DNA of 64,000 nucleotides, taken from Cyanobacteriota bacterium (GTDB taxonomy: Bacteria > Acidobacteriota > Vicinamibacteria > Vicinamibacterales > UBA2999). This document shows positions 19,247 to 28,984 of this stretch, one piece after another. The stretch covers positions 1-64,000 of the forward strand of contig JAIEMQ010000013.1 of the NCBI GenBank assembly GCA_019752015.1. The letters run 5' to 3'. The position numbers and the translations under genes are program-made. Below the pieces are notes generated by a model, which saw only the letters and a program-made list of their open reading frames with translations, was not told the DNA's origin and searched no databases. Each line of letters starts with the position of its first letter. Position 1 is the stretch's first letter.

Positions 19247-21445
19247 TTAGCGCACCACCACCTGACCGGTACCGACATTCCCCAAAGCATCCGTCGCGCG
19301 AATGACGAGCGTACGGCCTTGCGCGTCGGCATCGAGGCGGATGTCGAATCCTTCCTGACGGCCATCGAGGATCCCGTCGCGCGGGAACGCCGGCTGCCAG
19401 CGCTGCGCATCGAGCGAATACTCGACCTTGGTCACCGCTGAGTCCGTGTCGCGAACTTCCGCGGGCACCACGAAGCGCGTGCCGTCCTTCCGCAGCGTGC
19501 CGACCTGCACCGTGGGTGCGATGTTGTCGATCTCAAAGCTGCTGCTTTCGAGCTCGCCGGCCAGCGAGGCATCGGCGGGATTGGACTTGCGATCGGACGC
19601 GAGCACTTTCAACACGTAGGTGCCGTTTGGAACCGACGTGGTGTCCCACACCAGCAGCGTGTCGCGCTGATCCGACTTCAGTGATCGCCAGTTGGTATCG
19701 CCTTCGCGGCGATAGAACACGTCGTAGCTCAGCTCGTCGTTGTTGTCGTCCTCGGCCTTCCACTGGAAGGTCTGCAGGCCGCGCTGAAAGATTCGGCGCC
19801 CGAGCACCGGCGCGCCGGCGCCGAGCGGATTGTTCGAGCCGGCGCGCTTGTCCTGCGCGTCCTCGTCGAGGCCGGCAATCTCCGTTTCACCGCTCGAGAA
19901 CGGCTTCTGGAAGACGACGCCCGGCGGATGCAGCGTGATCGACGTGACCTGCGGACGGATGTTTCGCGGCAGGTAGGCCGACGAGAGTGACGTCAACACC
20001 GGCACCGCGGTTGCGGTGCCGGTCAGCACCGCGCGCCACTGCAGGTATCGCGCCTTGGGGCTGGTGATCTGCGAGCCGTCGGCATTCGAGTACGCCGGGC
20101 TCCACTCGCTCCACGCGTCATCGGGCGTCCGGGTATTGCCCGAGCGCGTATGGATCTCGACTTTGGCGCCGGCCGGAACCGTTGCCCGCCAGGTCATCGC
20201 GCCCCAGGTCGAGACCAGGCGCGCATCCTTCACATCGGATTCAAAGGTGCCGCGCGTGGCGCGCGTCGACGCCACGGCCATCAGCAGTCCCGGATTCGCG
20301 GTCGCCAGCAGCGTGCGATCGCCCGAGCGCGCGATCATCGTCGCCTGCTGCGCCGGCACGCGCGTGACGAGCACGGCGCTGACCGGGTCGCCGCTCAAAC
20401 GAAACAGTTTGCCCTTGCCGCCGGTTGCCACGAGCACCGCGCCGTCGCCTTCGATCGCGACGTCGTACGGCGCATCATCGCGCGCGGTCCACAGCTCATC
20501 CCAGAGGCCGTCGGGCTGCACGCGATACACCGCTCCGGTCATCGTGGACCGGCCGGTGCTCGATGATGCGCCGCCACTCGACTGGGCCGAGACGACGTCG
20601 ACCACCGTCATCGACGTGATCTCGGTCGAGACGTTTGGAATCGACGGCGTGACGGGCGGGGGAGTGATCGGTGCGTCCTGGGAATCGCCGCCGCTTTGCG
20701 CGCGGCCGCTCTGGGCCGCGGCGTAGATCGCGCCTTTCGGATCGACACGAATGGAGTGAATCTCCTGGTACGTCGTGTCCAGAAGAAGAAAGCCCTTGCC
20801 GGCGGCGTCGACGCGGAAGACGCGGCCCGGCGCGCCGGTGCCGACGAGCAGCTGCCGGTTCTGATCGAACGCGAGCGTGACCGCATGCGAGGTTTTCGAC
20901 GCGAAGAACCTGCTGCCTTTACCGTCCGGCGTGATCTTGTAGACCGTGCCCTTGTCGCCGGTGCCCGCAAACACGTTTCCGCTGCCGTCGACGGCCAGCG
21001 ACCAGATGTACTTGTCGTCCGGATCGAAGAACGGCGTCGCCTGGCCTTTGGCATCGACGCGATAGATGCGCCCGTCGGGCGAGGTGCCCACGTAGAGACC
21101 GCCGTCGGGAGCGGGCGCCAGCGCGTGCACTTCCATTTCGGTGCTGTCGTAGAAGAGCGATCCCTGGCCGGTGCGATCGATCTTGATCACCTTGCCGTCG
21201 TTGCCGGTGCCGAGGAACCAGGCGCCGTCCGCGCCGGGCATCACGGTCCAGACAAACGGCGCGGCCGCGTCGTGGACCTTGGTCAGCGCGGGACCGAGCG
21301 TCAGCCGCCCATGTTGATCGATCGACAGTTGATCGACTTCGCCGCGCAGGAAATCGGCTTGTGTCGCGGCCTGCCAGAACCCGGGCGCCGCAGAAAGGGA
21401 AGCCGCCGTCAGGAACAGGGCGACTCCAAGCACTCGTGGAATCAT
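19247..21445 (-). CDS. Secreted beta-propeller protein
   Basis: 732 residues with a signal peptide (VLGVALFLTAASLSAAPG). Residues about 50-400 contain repeated strands of propeller type, each with a D-G-K/x-I/V-Y core: GTGNDGKVIKIDRTGQG, GTSPDGRIYRVDAKGQ, GTGDKGTVYKITPDGKG, GTGAPGRVFRVDAAGKG. The C-terminal half has strands resembling fibronectin-type domains. Family members of this kind bind ligands or partner proteins at the surface; a catalytic site was not seen. The start overlaps the stop of the S55 peptidase gene by one base (TGATG), so the two are cotranslated and may work together. Confidence 0.8.
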   Translation of the reverse strand: MIPRVLGVALFLTAASLSAAPGFWQAATQADFLRGEVDQLSIDQHGRLTLGPALTKVHDAAAPFVWTVMPGADGAWFLGTGNDGKVIKIDRTGQGSLFYDSTEMEVHALAPAPDGGLYVGTSPDGRIYRVDAKGQATPFFDPDDKYIWSLAVDGSGNVFAGTGDKGTVYKITPDGKGSRFFASKTSHAVTLAFDQNRQLLVGTGAPGRVFRVDAAGKGFLLLDTTYQEIHSIRVDPKGAIYAAAQSGRAQSGGDSQDAPITPPPVTPSIPNVSTEITSMTVVDVVSAQSSGGASSSTGRSTMTGAVYRVQPDGLWDELWTARDDAPYDVAIEGDGAVLVATGGKGKLFRLSGDPVSAVLVTRVPAQQATMIARSGDRTLLATANPGLLMAVASTRATRGTFESDVKDARLVSTWGAMTWRATVPAGAKVEIHTRSGNTRTPDDAWSEWSPAYSNADGSQITSPKARYLQWRAVLTGTATAVPVLTSLSSAYLPRNIRPQVTSITLHPPGVVFQKPFSSGETEIAGLDEDAQDKRAGSNNPLGAGAPVLGRRIFQRGLQTFQWKAEDDNNDELSYDVFYRREGDTNWRSLKSDQRDTLLVWDTTSVPNGTYVLKVLASDRKSNPADASLAGELESSSFEIDNIAPTVQVGTLRKDGTRFVVPAEVRDTDSAVTKVEYSLDAQRWQPAFPRDGILDGRQEGFDIRLDADAQGRTLVIRATDALGNVGTGQVVVR

Positions 21446-23283
21446 CAGGGTTGATCGAGGGAAAGGGTCAGCTGACGGGCTCCCGTCACCGCGAAATCGA
21501 GCGCGAGCTGCCATTCGCCGCGCGTCATGGTGCGCAGCGAGCTGACCGTGCCGCTGTTGCGATCGGCTTCCATCACCGCGAGCACCGACGGCGGCAGGCC
21601 GGCCATCGGCTCGCCGTTGACGATCGCGCCGGCATCGGACGAGGTCAGACGCACGTAGAGACGGTTGTTGCGGCGCGCGCGGTTGAACGTGCGCATCACC
21701 TGCGACACACGCTGCATGTCGGCGCCGCGCGTATCACGGCGATCATCGGCGGTCGTGCGGGCGGCGTCGGCGACCGTCAGCTGCAGCGATCCGGTCAGGT
21801 TGGCGGGAATCTGAATCGGCACCTGCCGCACGATCTCCTGTCCGCTGGCGGAGCGCAAGGCCACGTTCACGATCGCGTCCTGGCCGGCACGCGGCCGGGT
21901 CGTATCGAGCCACACGCGCTCGATGCGCGCGCTGCGCTGCTGTTCGCTGGCGTCGATCGTCAGCGCGATCTTGCCGACCTCGACGTTCTCGCCGGAGTTC
22001 TTGAGCAGTGCCGTCAGCGGCCCTGCAACGTAGGCGGCGGCGCCGCCGGCGGGCTGTTCGCCGCTGAAGATGTCTTCGAACGACAGGTCGCCTTCGGATC
22101 GAATCGACGCGCTGCCGCGAATCGCAAACGACGCCGGACCCGCGCCGCGCTCGTACGACGTAAGCACGTTCGCCACCGAGAGATACGTGAGGAGCGGCGT
22201 GAACGTAAAGTCGCGCACGACGCCGAAGTTGAACGTGCGCGACGGTCCGCGGTCCGAGTTCAACGTAATGGTGACGGGAATCAGCGACGGCGCGGCGCCG
22301 AGGCGGCCGGCGATCGCGGTCGCGCGATCCTGCTGCACCGTGCCGATCACCTCGCCGAAGCTGGCCAGCTTGCTCGAGGCCATCAGGCTCGGCAACACTA
22401 CCTGCACTTCGGCGCGTGTCATCGGGAACTGGATCGGGCCCAGGTTGTAGAGCGGGTGGCCGAAAGCGTAGACGCGATCGCCATCCACGTGCGTCACCGT
22501 GCCGGTTGCGCCAAGCTCGAAATCGCCGGTCAGCAGTCCCACACCGACCGCGTCGCCAGGCTGGAGCGGCCGCGTATTCGCCGCCGAAAGGCCGGCACCC
22601 GGCGACTGCGGGCTCGACATCGGAACGAATCCCGCGGCGGCGAGAGACGGCGAGATCGAATCGAACACCGACGCATCGAATCCTGATGCGGTCATCGGCA
22701 CCGCGATCGGCCGCAGCATCGCGCTCATGCGGCCAAGGTCCGACGCCACGCCCGACAGCACGAGCGCCTGCGACGGATCGTCGACGAAGGCTTTCGATCG
22801 GCCGAGATCGCGCGACCAGATGTCGAGCAGCTCGCGCGGCGTCGGTTGCAGCGACATTGCGGCCGGACGCATCACGCGCGTGGCGCCAGCCATCAGCGTT
22901 GCATCAACCATCTCGTCGATCGGTGTGATGCCGGCGATCGGCTCGGTGGAAAACTGACCGAGAGAATACGACACCGCGCCCATCAGCTTGCCGTCCACGT
23001 AGACGGGGCTGCCGCTCATGCCGGCGATGACACCGGTCTTCGCGAGCGGTCCACCTTCGAGCCGCGCGAGGATGAGATTGCGCTTCGGCCCGATGACGTT
23101 CCGCATCACGCCGAGGATTTCAACTTTGAAGTCCTCGAGCCTGGTGCCGGAAAACACCGTACGGCCAACGCCGATCATGCCGGGCCGGACCTGATCCAGG
23201 GGCAAATAGGTCGTTTGAGCGACCGGCGCGGCGATAAGAACACCGAGCGCCAGGGCGGCGGCGATAAACGTGCGTAAATTCAT
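21445..23283 (-). CDS. SpoIVB-like S55 peptidase-domain protein
   Basis: 612 residues with a signal peptide (FIAAALALGVLIAAPVA). The N-terminal quarter matches the SpoIVB peptidase (S55) domain: VRPGMIGVGRTVFSG, then VIAGMSGSPVYVDGKLMGAVSY, where GMSGSPVY contains the expected nucleophile serine. In Bacillus, SpoIVB cleaves SpoIVFA to trigger SigK processing; here no other sporulation gene is nearby, and proteins with this domain are widespread in non-sporulating bacteria. The middle part has YAFGHPLYNLGPIQFPM, also typical of the family. The rest is unassigned. A TATAAT hexamer lies 33 bases upstream. Confidence 0.85.
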   Translation of the reverse strand: MNLRTFIAAALALGVLIAAPVAQTTYLPLDQVRPGMIGVGRTVFSGTRLEDFKVEILGVMRNVIGPKRNLILARLEGGPLAKTGVIAGMSGSPVYVDGKLMGAVSYSLGQFSTEPIAGITPIDEMVDATLMAGATRVMRPAAMSLQPTPRELLDIWSRDLGRSKAFVDDPSQALVLSGVASDLGRMSAMLRPIAVPMTASGFDASVFDSISPSLAAAGFVPMSSPQSPGAGLSAANTRPLQPGDAVGVGLLTGDFELGATGTVTHVDGDRVYAFGHPLYNLGPIQFPMTRAEVQVVLPSLMASSKLASFGEVIGTVQQDRATAIAGRLGAAPSLIPVTITLNSDRGPSRTFNFGVVRDFTFTPLLTYLSVANVLTSYERGAGPASFAIRGSASIRSEGDLSFEDIFSGEQPAGGAAAYVAGPLTALLKNSGENVEVGKIALTIDASEQQRSARIERVWLDTTRPRAGQDAIVNVALRSASGQEIVRQVPIQIPANLTGSLQLTVADAARTTADDRRDTRGADMQRVSQVMRTFNRARRNNRLYVRLTSSDAGAIVNGEPMAGLPPSVLAVMEADRNSGTVSSLRTMTRGEWQLALDFAVTGARQLTLSLDQP

Positions 23284-23316
23284 GCAAATGCCAGGTGGAT
23301 ACCGACTTAGACACCC

Positions 23317-23322
23317 ATTATA
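23317..23322 (-). promoter_or_regulatory. Consensus -10 hexamer (TATAAT) before the S55 peptidase gene
   Basis: The minus strand reads TATAAT, then GGGTGTC, with the start codon 33 bases downstream. No clear -35 was found at 16-18 bases, so this rests on the hexamer alone. Confidence 0.45.
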
Positions 23323-23441
23323 CGGGGCTTGGCTTGCTTTCCCCGTAGAGCTTCTGTTAGCCTTTCGACGTTCAAATGCGCTCGCGAGCCGTCAATAACG
23401 CCGCCGTTTCGACCGGTCATTTTGGCCGTAAGGGCAGCGGT

Positions 23442-23498
23442 GTGGGTTCGTGGTGGTGGTATTGGTGCCCAACTGGAGAGGCTCACCGGTCCGTGTAG
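23442..23498 (+). CDS. trpL: trp operon leader peptide (WWWYW)
   Basis: A short frame starting GTG at 23442 encodes 18 residues with the core GSWWWYWCP: four Trp codons and one Tyr codon in a run of five (23451-23465). AAGGG (23430-23434) lies 7 bases before the GTG as a Shine-Dalgarno sequence. The same frame is open back to an ATG at 23376, giving 40 residues, but that ATG has no Shine-Dalgarno. Trp is normally the rarest residue, so this run in front of an operon for Trp synthesis is the hallmark of a ribosome-stalling attenuation sensor. The frame ends at TAG 23496-23498, just before the terminator region. Confidence 0.88.
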   Translation: MGSWWWYWCPTGEAHRSV

Positions 23499-23526
23499 TT
23501 CCACCACACACTCTGACGCTCGACCG

Positions 23527-23565
23527 AAGCGCCTCTTCAATCAGGAGAGGCGCTTTTTTATTTTT
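23527..23565 (+). terminator. Intrinsic terminator of the trp attenuator
   Basis: Exact 10-bp stem AAGCGCCTCT / AGAGGCGCTT with a 9-base loop, followed by a T tract of 6 T, one A, 5 T. It lies 28 bases after the leader-peptide stop and about 40 bases before aroDE. Confidence 0.9.
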
Positions 23566-23600
23566 GATTGCAGATTGCGGATTGCGGATTGCGGACTTAG
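23566..23600 (+). repeat. Tandem array of heptamers (GATTGCG)
   Basis: Units GATTGCA, GATTGCG, GATTGCG, GATTGCG and the degenerate GACTTAG directly follow the attenuator T tract and reach to within 6 bases of the aroDE start codon. The array occupies the place where a ribosome-binding site would be expected; no Shine-Dalgarno sequence is visible. Confidence 0.85.
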
Positions 23601-23606
23601 ACGCTG

Positions 23607-25079
23607 ATGAAACCTGCAAAGCTTTGCGTGACCGTAACGGCCGACACCATGGCCGAACTGCGTACTCGCCGCGACCAGGTGGCGGACGCGGACATGGTCG
23701 AGCTGCGGCTGGACACCGTAAAGGATCCGAGCGCCGCCGCCGCGCTTGCCGGACGCAAGAAGCCGGTGATCATGACCTGCCGGCCGAAAGCGGAAGGCGG
23801 TCACTTCAACGGCAGCGAAGAGGAACGGCGCTCAATCCTCAGTGAAGCGCTGGCCCTCGGCGCGGAATATGTCGACCTCGAATTCAAGGGCTCCTGCGCC
23901 GACTTGATGGAGCGCACCGGCGGCCGCCGCGTCATCCTCTCGCATCACAACTTCGCCGGCATGCCGGCCGATCTCAAGGAGATGGCGCAGGCGATGCTCG
24001 CGAGCGGCGCTGAAGTCGTGAAGCTCGCCGTGACCGCGCATCAGTTACGCGACTGCCTCGCGCTGCGCGCCATCGGGAAGAATACGCGCGTGCCGATGGC
24101 GTTAATCGCAATGGGTGAAGCGGGCCTCGTGTCGCGCGTCCTCGCCTCGTGGATGGGATCGTGCTGGACCTACGCGGGCGACGGCGCCGCTCCGGGACAG
24201 CTGCCCGTGAAGCGGATGCACGATGAATATCGCTTCCGCCGCATCGGCGCGCGAACGGCGCTTTACGGCGTGGTCGGCAAACCCGTCTCGCATTCAGTCT
24301 CGCCGTCCATGCACAACGCGGCGTTTCGCGCCGCGCATCTCGATGCGGTCTACCTGCCGCTGGCCGCCTCCGACTTCGCGGACTTTGAGGCGTTCGCAGA
24401 CGAAGCGAGCCTCGCCGGCGTCAGCGTAACGGCGCCGTTCAAGGTCAACGCCTTCGAGCGCGCCGATGAATGCGATCCGGTCAGCCGCCGCATTCAATCC
24501 GTCAACACGCTGCGGCGCGAAGCCGGCAAGTGGCTGGGGTGCAACACCGACGTCACCGGATTCCTGTCGCCGCTCGAGTCCGCGATGCGCCTGCCAGGCA
24601 CGCGCGCCACGATTCTCGGCGCCGGCGGAGCCGCGCGATCCGTATCGGTCGCGCTCGCTTCCGCGGGCGTGAAAGTGACGATCGCCGCGCGCCGGAAGGA
24701 TCAGGCGCGGGCCGTTGCCGGCCTGACTGGCGCCGCAATCTCCGACTGGCCGCCGGATCCGGCAACGTGGGATCTCCTCGTCAACGCCACGCCGGTCGGC
24801 ACCGCGCCGGGTGTCGAGGCGTCGCCGCTTCCCGATGACTATCTGTTTCACGGCGGGCTCGTTTACGACCTCGTTTACAACCCGCCGCAGACGCGGCTGC
24901 TCGACACCGCCGCGCGCGCCGGCTGCCGGACCATCGGCGGCCTCGACATGCTCGTGGCACAGGCCCAGGCGCAGTTCGAATGGTGGACCGGGGGACGGCC
25001 CGCCGATCGCGTCATGCGCGAGGCCGCGCTCGCCAGGCTGGCCGCGCACAACAGTGAAAAAGCAGAGGCTCAATCTTGA
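23607..25079 (+). CDS. aroDE: Bifunctional 3-dehydroquinate dehydratase (type I)/shikimate dehydrogenase
   Basis: 490-residue fusion that performs two consecutive shikimate-pathway steps: dehydroquinate to dehydroshikimate, then NADPH-dependent reduction to shikimate. Residues 1-215 are a type I AroD barrel with ELRLDTV, the catalytic-His region SHHNF and the Schiff-base lysine in EVVKLAVT (about residue 136). Residues about 218-485 are AroE: YGVVGKPVSHSVSPSMHN, GVSVTAPFK with the catalytic lysine (about 277), NTDVTGF and the NADP-binding ILGAGGAARS. The same domain order occurs in plants and some bacteria. First structural gene after the attenuator; the TTGA overlap couples it to trpE. Confidence 0.95.
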   Translation: MKPAKLCVTVTADTMAELRTRRDQVADADMVELRLDTVKDPSAAAALAGRKKPVIMTCRPKAEGGHFNGSEEERRSILSEALALGAEYVDLEFKGSCADLMERTGGRRVILSHHNFAGMPADLKEMAQAMLASGAEVVKLAVTAHQLRDCLALRAIGKNTRVPMALIAMGEAGLVSRVLASWMGSCWTYAGDGAAPGQLPVKRMHDEYRFRRIGARTALYGVVGKPVSHSVSPSMHNAAFRAAHLDAVYLPLAASDFADFEAFADEASLAGVSVTAPFKVNAFERADECDPVSRRIQSVNTLRREAGKWLGCNTDVTGFLSPLESAMRLPGTRATILGAGGAARSVSVALASAGVKVTIAARRKDQARAVAGLTGAAISDWPPDPATWDLLVNATPVGTAPGVEASPLPDDYLFHGGLVYDLVYNPPQTRLLDTAARAGCRTIGGLDMLVAQAQAQFEWWTGGRPADRVMREAALARLAAHNSEKAEAQS

Positions 25080-26548
25080 AGCTGACGACGTTCGATGAAT
25101 TCGTTGACCTCGCCAAGCGGGCAACGTTTGTGCCGGTGGTGAAGGAATTGGTCGCCGATCTGCTGACGCCCGTGTCCGCGTTCTTGAAAGTCGCCGAGCA
25201 TTCCGATTACGCGTTCCTGCTCGAGAGCGTCGAAGGCGGCGAGCATGTCGGCCGTTATTCATTCCTTGGCAAGGATCCGTTCCTGATCTTGCGCGGCCGT
25301 AATGGCGAGACGGAGATCGAAAAGGCCGGCGTGACGACCAGGGGTGAGAAGCCGTTCATCGACACGCTTCGTGAATTGATGAACAGCTTCCAGTCGCCGT
25401 TCGTCCCGGGCCTGCCGCGCTTCACCGGCGGCGCCGTCGGCTATCTCGGTTACGACACCGCCGCGTGGTTCGAGCCGACCACGAAGCGCGATGGCGATCC
25501 GCCGCCGAACAGGGACGATGCGGGGTTCATGCTGTTCGATACGGTGCTCGCCTTCGATCACGTGCAGCACCGCATCCTGCTGATCGCCAACGCGCGGATT
25601 TCCGGCGATGAAGATCTGAGGTCGCTGTATCAATTCGCGTGCGCGAAGATCGCGTTCCTCGAGCGCGAGCTGGAGCGCGCGCTGTCGTTGAAGCGACCAA
25701 CCGGCGGCGACGCGGTCGACCTCGTCTCGAACATGTCGCAGCAGACCTACGAATCGATCGTCAGGAAGGCGAAGGAATACATTGCGGCCGGCGACATTTA
25801 CCAGGTCGTGCTGTCGCAGCGGTTCGAGGCCGACGCCGGCGTCGATGCGTTCACCGTCTACCGCGCGCTCCGTCACGTGAATCCGTCGCCGTACATGTTC
25901 TTCATCCGCATGGGCGATCGATCGATCGTCGGCTCGTCGCCGGAGATGCTGGTCCGCGTTGAGGGCCGTCACGCCATCACGCATCCGATCGCCGGCACGC
26001 GGCCGCGCGGCAAGTCGGAAGAAGAGGACATGCGGCTCGGCGAAGAGCTCAAGCGCAACGAGAAGGAAAAGGCCGAGCACGTGATGCTCGTCGATCTCGG
26101 GCGCAACGACATCGGCCGCGTGTGCGACTACGGCACGGTGCGCGTGCCGACCTACATGGCGCTCGAGCGCTACTCGCACGTCATGCACCTGGTGTCGGTC
26201 GTCGAAGGCCGGCTGGCCGAGGGACGCGATCGTCTCGACGCGCTGGTCTCGTGTTTCCCGGCCGGCACGGTCTCCGGCGCGCCAAAGGTGCGCGCGATGC
26301 AGATCATCAACGAGCTGGAACCAACGCGGCGTGGCCTTTACGCCGGCGCGGTCGGCTATCTGGATTTTGGAGGCAACCTCGATTTCTGCATCGCGATCCG
26401 CTCGATCCTCCTGGAGGGCGGCAAGGCGTACATCCAGGCCGGCGCCGGCATCGTGGCCGACTCGAATCCCACCGCAGAGTACGAAGAAACGCGCGACAAG
26501 GCGCGCGCGATGATTCGCGCGCTCGAGCTCGCGCAGGGCGGGCTGTAA
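25076..26548 (+). CDS. trpE: Anthranilate synthase component I
   Basis: 490-residue chorismate-using subunit that, with TrpG, makes anthranilate, the first step of Trp synthesis. Conserved features: [18 protein letters not shown] near residue 45, a region where Trp binds for feedback inhibition in the family; [30 protein letters not shown]; and [15 protein letters not shown]. The start is TTG, overlapping the aroDE stop as TTGA, with AGAGG 6 bases upstream. It should be controlled twice, by attenuation and by Trp feedback. Confidence 0.96.
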   Translation: MKLTTFDEFVDLAKRATFVPVVKELVADLLTPVSAFLKVAEHSDYAFLLESVEGGEHVGRYSFLGKDPFLILRGRNGETEIEKAGVTTRGEKPFIDTLRELMNSFQSPFVPGLPRFTGGAVGYLGYDTAAWFEPTTKRDGDPPPNRDDAGFMLFDTVLAFDHVQHRILLIANARISGDEDLRSLYQFACAKIAFLERELERALSLKRPTGGDAVDLVSNMSQQTYESIVRKAKEYIAAGDIYQVVLSQRFEADAGVDAFTVYRALRHVNPSPYMFFIRMGDRSIVGSSPEMLVRVEGRHAITHPIAGTRPRGKSEEEDMRLGEELKRNEKEKAEHVMLVDLGRNDIGRVCDYGTVRVPTYMALERYSHVMHLVSVVEGRLAEGRDRLDALVSCFPAGTVSGAPKVRAMQIINELEPTRRGLYAGAVGYLDFGGNLDFCIAIRSILLEGGKAYIQAGAGIVADSNPTAEYEETRDKARAMIRALELAQGGL

Positions 26549-26553
26549 GAACG

Positions 26554-27120
<567 letters not shown>

Positions 27121-27122
27121 CG

Positions 27123-28145
27123 ATGTTCCCGGCCCTGATCGAGAAGCTTCGTCACCACGAGGACCTCACCACCGCGGAAGCCGCGGCGGCGATGGCGGCG
27201 ATCATGAAAGGCGACGCGGCGCCGGCGCAGATTGCCGGCCTGCTCGTCGGTCTCAGCATCAAGGGCGAGCGGCCGACGGAGCTGGTCGGCTTTGCGCAGA
27301 CGATGCGCGCCAACGCGGTGGCGATCACGCCGCCGGCCGGCGCGGTGTTCGATACGTGCGGCACCGGCGGCGATCGGTCGGGCACCTTCAACATCTCGAC
27401 CGCGTCCGCGATTGTGCTGGCCGCCTGCGGCAGGCGAATCGCCAAGCACGGCAACCGATCGGTGTCGAGCCAGTGCGGCAGTGCCGACGTGCTGGAAGCG
27501 CTCGGCGTCAACATCCAGGCCACGCCGGCCGTCGTCGAGCAGTGTCTCAATGAAGTCGGCGTCGCGTTCCTGTTCGCGCCGACGTTTCATCCGGCGATGA
27601 AACACGCCGCGCAGGCGCGCAAGGATCTCGGCGTGCGGACGGCCTTCAACCTGCTCGGACCGCTGACCAATCCCGCGCGCCCGTCGCGACAGCTCGTCGG
27701 CGTGCCAAGGCCCGAACTGACGGAGCTGCTCGCACGATCGTTGTCGCTGCTGGGATCAGAGCGCGCCTGGGTGGTGCACGGAGCAGACGGCCTCGACGAG
27801 CTGTCGACCACCGGATACACGAAGGTCTCGGAATCGCGCGGCGACTCGGTGCAGACCTTCTATGTGCATCCCGCCGACTTCGGACTGGCGAAGGCCTCAC
27901 CCGAATCGCTCAAGGGCGGCGATGCCGCCAGGAACGCCGCGATTGTGCGCGCCGTGTTGAGCGGCGAGGCCGGACCGCAGCGTGATGTCGTCCTCTTGAA
28001 CGCCGGCGCCGCGCTCTTCGTCGCGGGTCATGCCGACACGGTGAAGGCGGGGATCGCGAAGGCGGCCGCTGCGATCGACAGCGGTAAGGCCAGGGGCGTG
28101 CTGGACAAACTGATCGCGGTCTCGAATCGGGGGGCAAGCGCGTGA
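27123..28145 (+). CDS. trpD: Anthranilate phosphoribosyltransferase
   Basis: 340-residue enzyme that joins anthranilate to PRPP. The PRPP-binding FDTCGTGGDRSGTFNIST is complete, followed by KHGNRSVSSQCGSAD, and FLFAPTFHPAMKHA and RTAFNLLGPLTNPA, all diagnostic of TrpD. The start is ATG at 27123, 2 bases after the trpG stop; upstream extension of the frame is ignored. GTGA overlap with trpC. Confidence 0.97.
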   Translation: MFPALIEKLRHHEDLTTAEAAAAMAAIMKGDAAPAQIAGLLVGLSIKGERPTELVGFAQTMRANAVAITPPAGAVFDTCGTGGDRSGTFNISTASAIVLAACGRRIAKHGNRSVSSQCGSADVLEALGVNIQATPAVVEQCLNEVGVAFLFAPTFHPAMKHAAQARKDLGVRTAFNLLGPLTNPARPSRQLVGVPRPELTELLARSLSLLGSERAWVVHGADGLDELSTTGYTKVSESRGDSVQTFYVHPADFGLAKASPESLKGGDAARNAAIVRAVLSGEAGPQRDVVLLNAGAALFVAGHADTVKAGIAKAAAAIDSGKARGVLDKLIAVSNRGASA

Positions 28146-28984
28146 GCGCCACTCCCGATCTGCTCGAGGCGATCGTGGCCGCCACGCGCGCCCGCGTTGA
28201 CGCGGCGGTGACGCGTGAGCCGCGCGCGTCATTGGAACGCCGCGCGTTGTCGCGGACGCCGGACGGCAAGCGCTTCGCGGATCGCCTGGGCCGCAGCGGA
28301 TCGATCAACGTGATCGCCGAGTGCAAGCGCCGGTCGCCCTCGAGGGGCGTGCTCAGAGCGGCCTATGAGCCGGTAGCGATTGCCAAGGGTTACGAACAGG
28401 CCGGCGCCGCGGCCCTCTCGGTGTTGACGGAGCCGGGATTCTTCGACGGCGCACTGGAACATCTCGCGGCGGTTCGTGACGCGGTGACGATCCCGCTGTT
28501 GCGCAAGGACTTCATCATCGACGACTACCAGCTGCTCGAAGCGCGGGCGGCCGGAGCCGACGCAGTCCTGCTGATCGTGGCAGCGCTGAGTAACGACGCG
28601 CTGTCGTCGCTGTCGAGAGCCGCTCGCGATCTCGATCTTGCGGCACTCGTCGAGGTGCACAGCGTCGACGAATGCCGGCGCGCGATCGCCGCGGGCGGGC
28701 AGATCATCGGCGTCAACAATCGCAACCTGCGCACGCTGCAAGTCGATCTCAATGCATCGCGCGACGTCGCGGGCCTGCTGCCGTCGTCCGCGATCGGCAT
28801 CAGTGAGAGCGGGCTCAGGACACCGTCGGATCTGCAAGCGATGAAGGCGCTCGGCTATCGCGCGTTCCTGATGGGCGAGCGGTTCATGATCGAACCGGAT
28901 CCCGGTGCGGCGCTCGCCGGCTTGATCGAGTCGCTCGAAGGAGCGCTGGCCCGCCGTCGCCTTGGCGAAGGGGGGCGGACGTGA
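28142..28984 (+). CDS. trpC: Indole-3-glycerol phosphate synthase
   Basis: 280-residue TIM-barrel enzyme that closes the indole ring from carboxyphenylaminodeoxyribulose phosphate. Signature [16 protein letters not shown] carries the substrate-binding and catalytic lysine; [12 protein letters not shown] and [10 protein letters not shown] are also present. The start is GTG overlapping trpD; the stop overlaps the trpFB start (GTGA). It is not fused to trpF, unlike in E. coli. Confidence 0.97.
   Translation: MSATPDLLEAIVAATRARVDAAVTREPRASLERRALSRTPDGKRFADRLGRSGSINVIAECKRRSPSRGVLRAAYEPVAIAKGYEQAGAAALSVLTEPGFFDGALEHLAAVRDAVTIPLLRKDFIIDDYQLLEARAAGADAVLLIVAALSNDALSSLSRAARDLDLAALVEVHSVDECRRAIAAGGQIIGVNNRNLRTLQVDLNASRDVAGLLPSSAIGISESGLRTPSDLQAMKALGYRAFLMGERFMIEPDPGAALAGLIESLEGALARRRLGEGGRT

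Larger units (their letters stand above)
23442..23565 (+). promoter_or_regulatory. Transcription attenuator of the aromatic amino acid operon
   Basis: Three competing pairings can be drawn by hand. Terminator: 23527-23536 with 23546-23555. Antiterminator: GGAGAGGC (23475-23482) with GCCTCTTC (23531-23538), eight pairs including one G-U. The terminator's own 3' arm contains the identical octamer GGAGAGGC (23544-23551), so both compete for the same partner. Region 1 (23461-23469, overlapping the last Trp codon) can pair with 23480-23490 and hide part of the antiterminator. Ribosome stalling on Trp codons would free GGAGAGGC and allow read-through; fast translation would favour termination. Confidence 0.85.
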
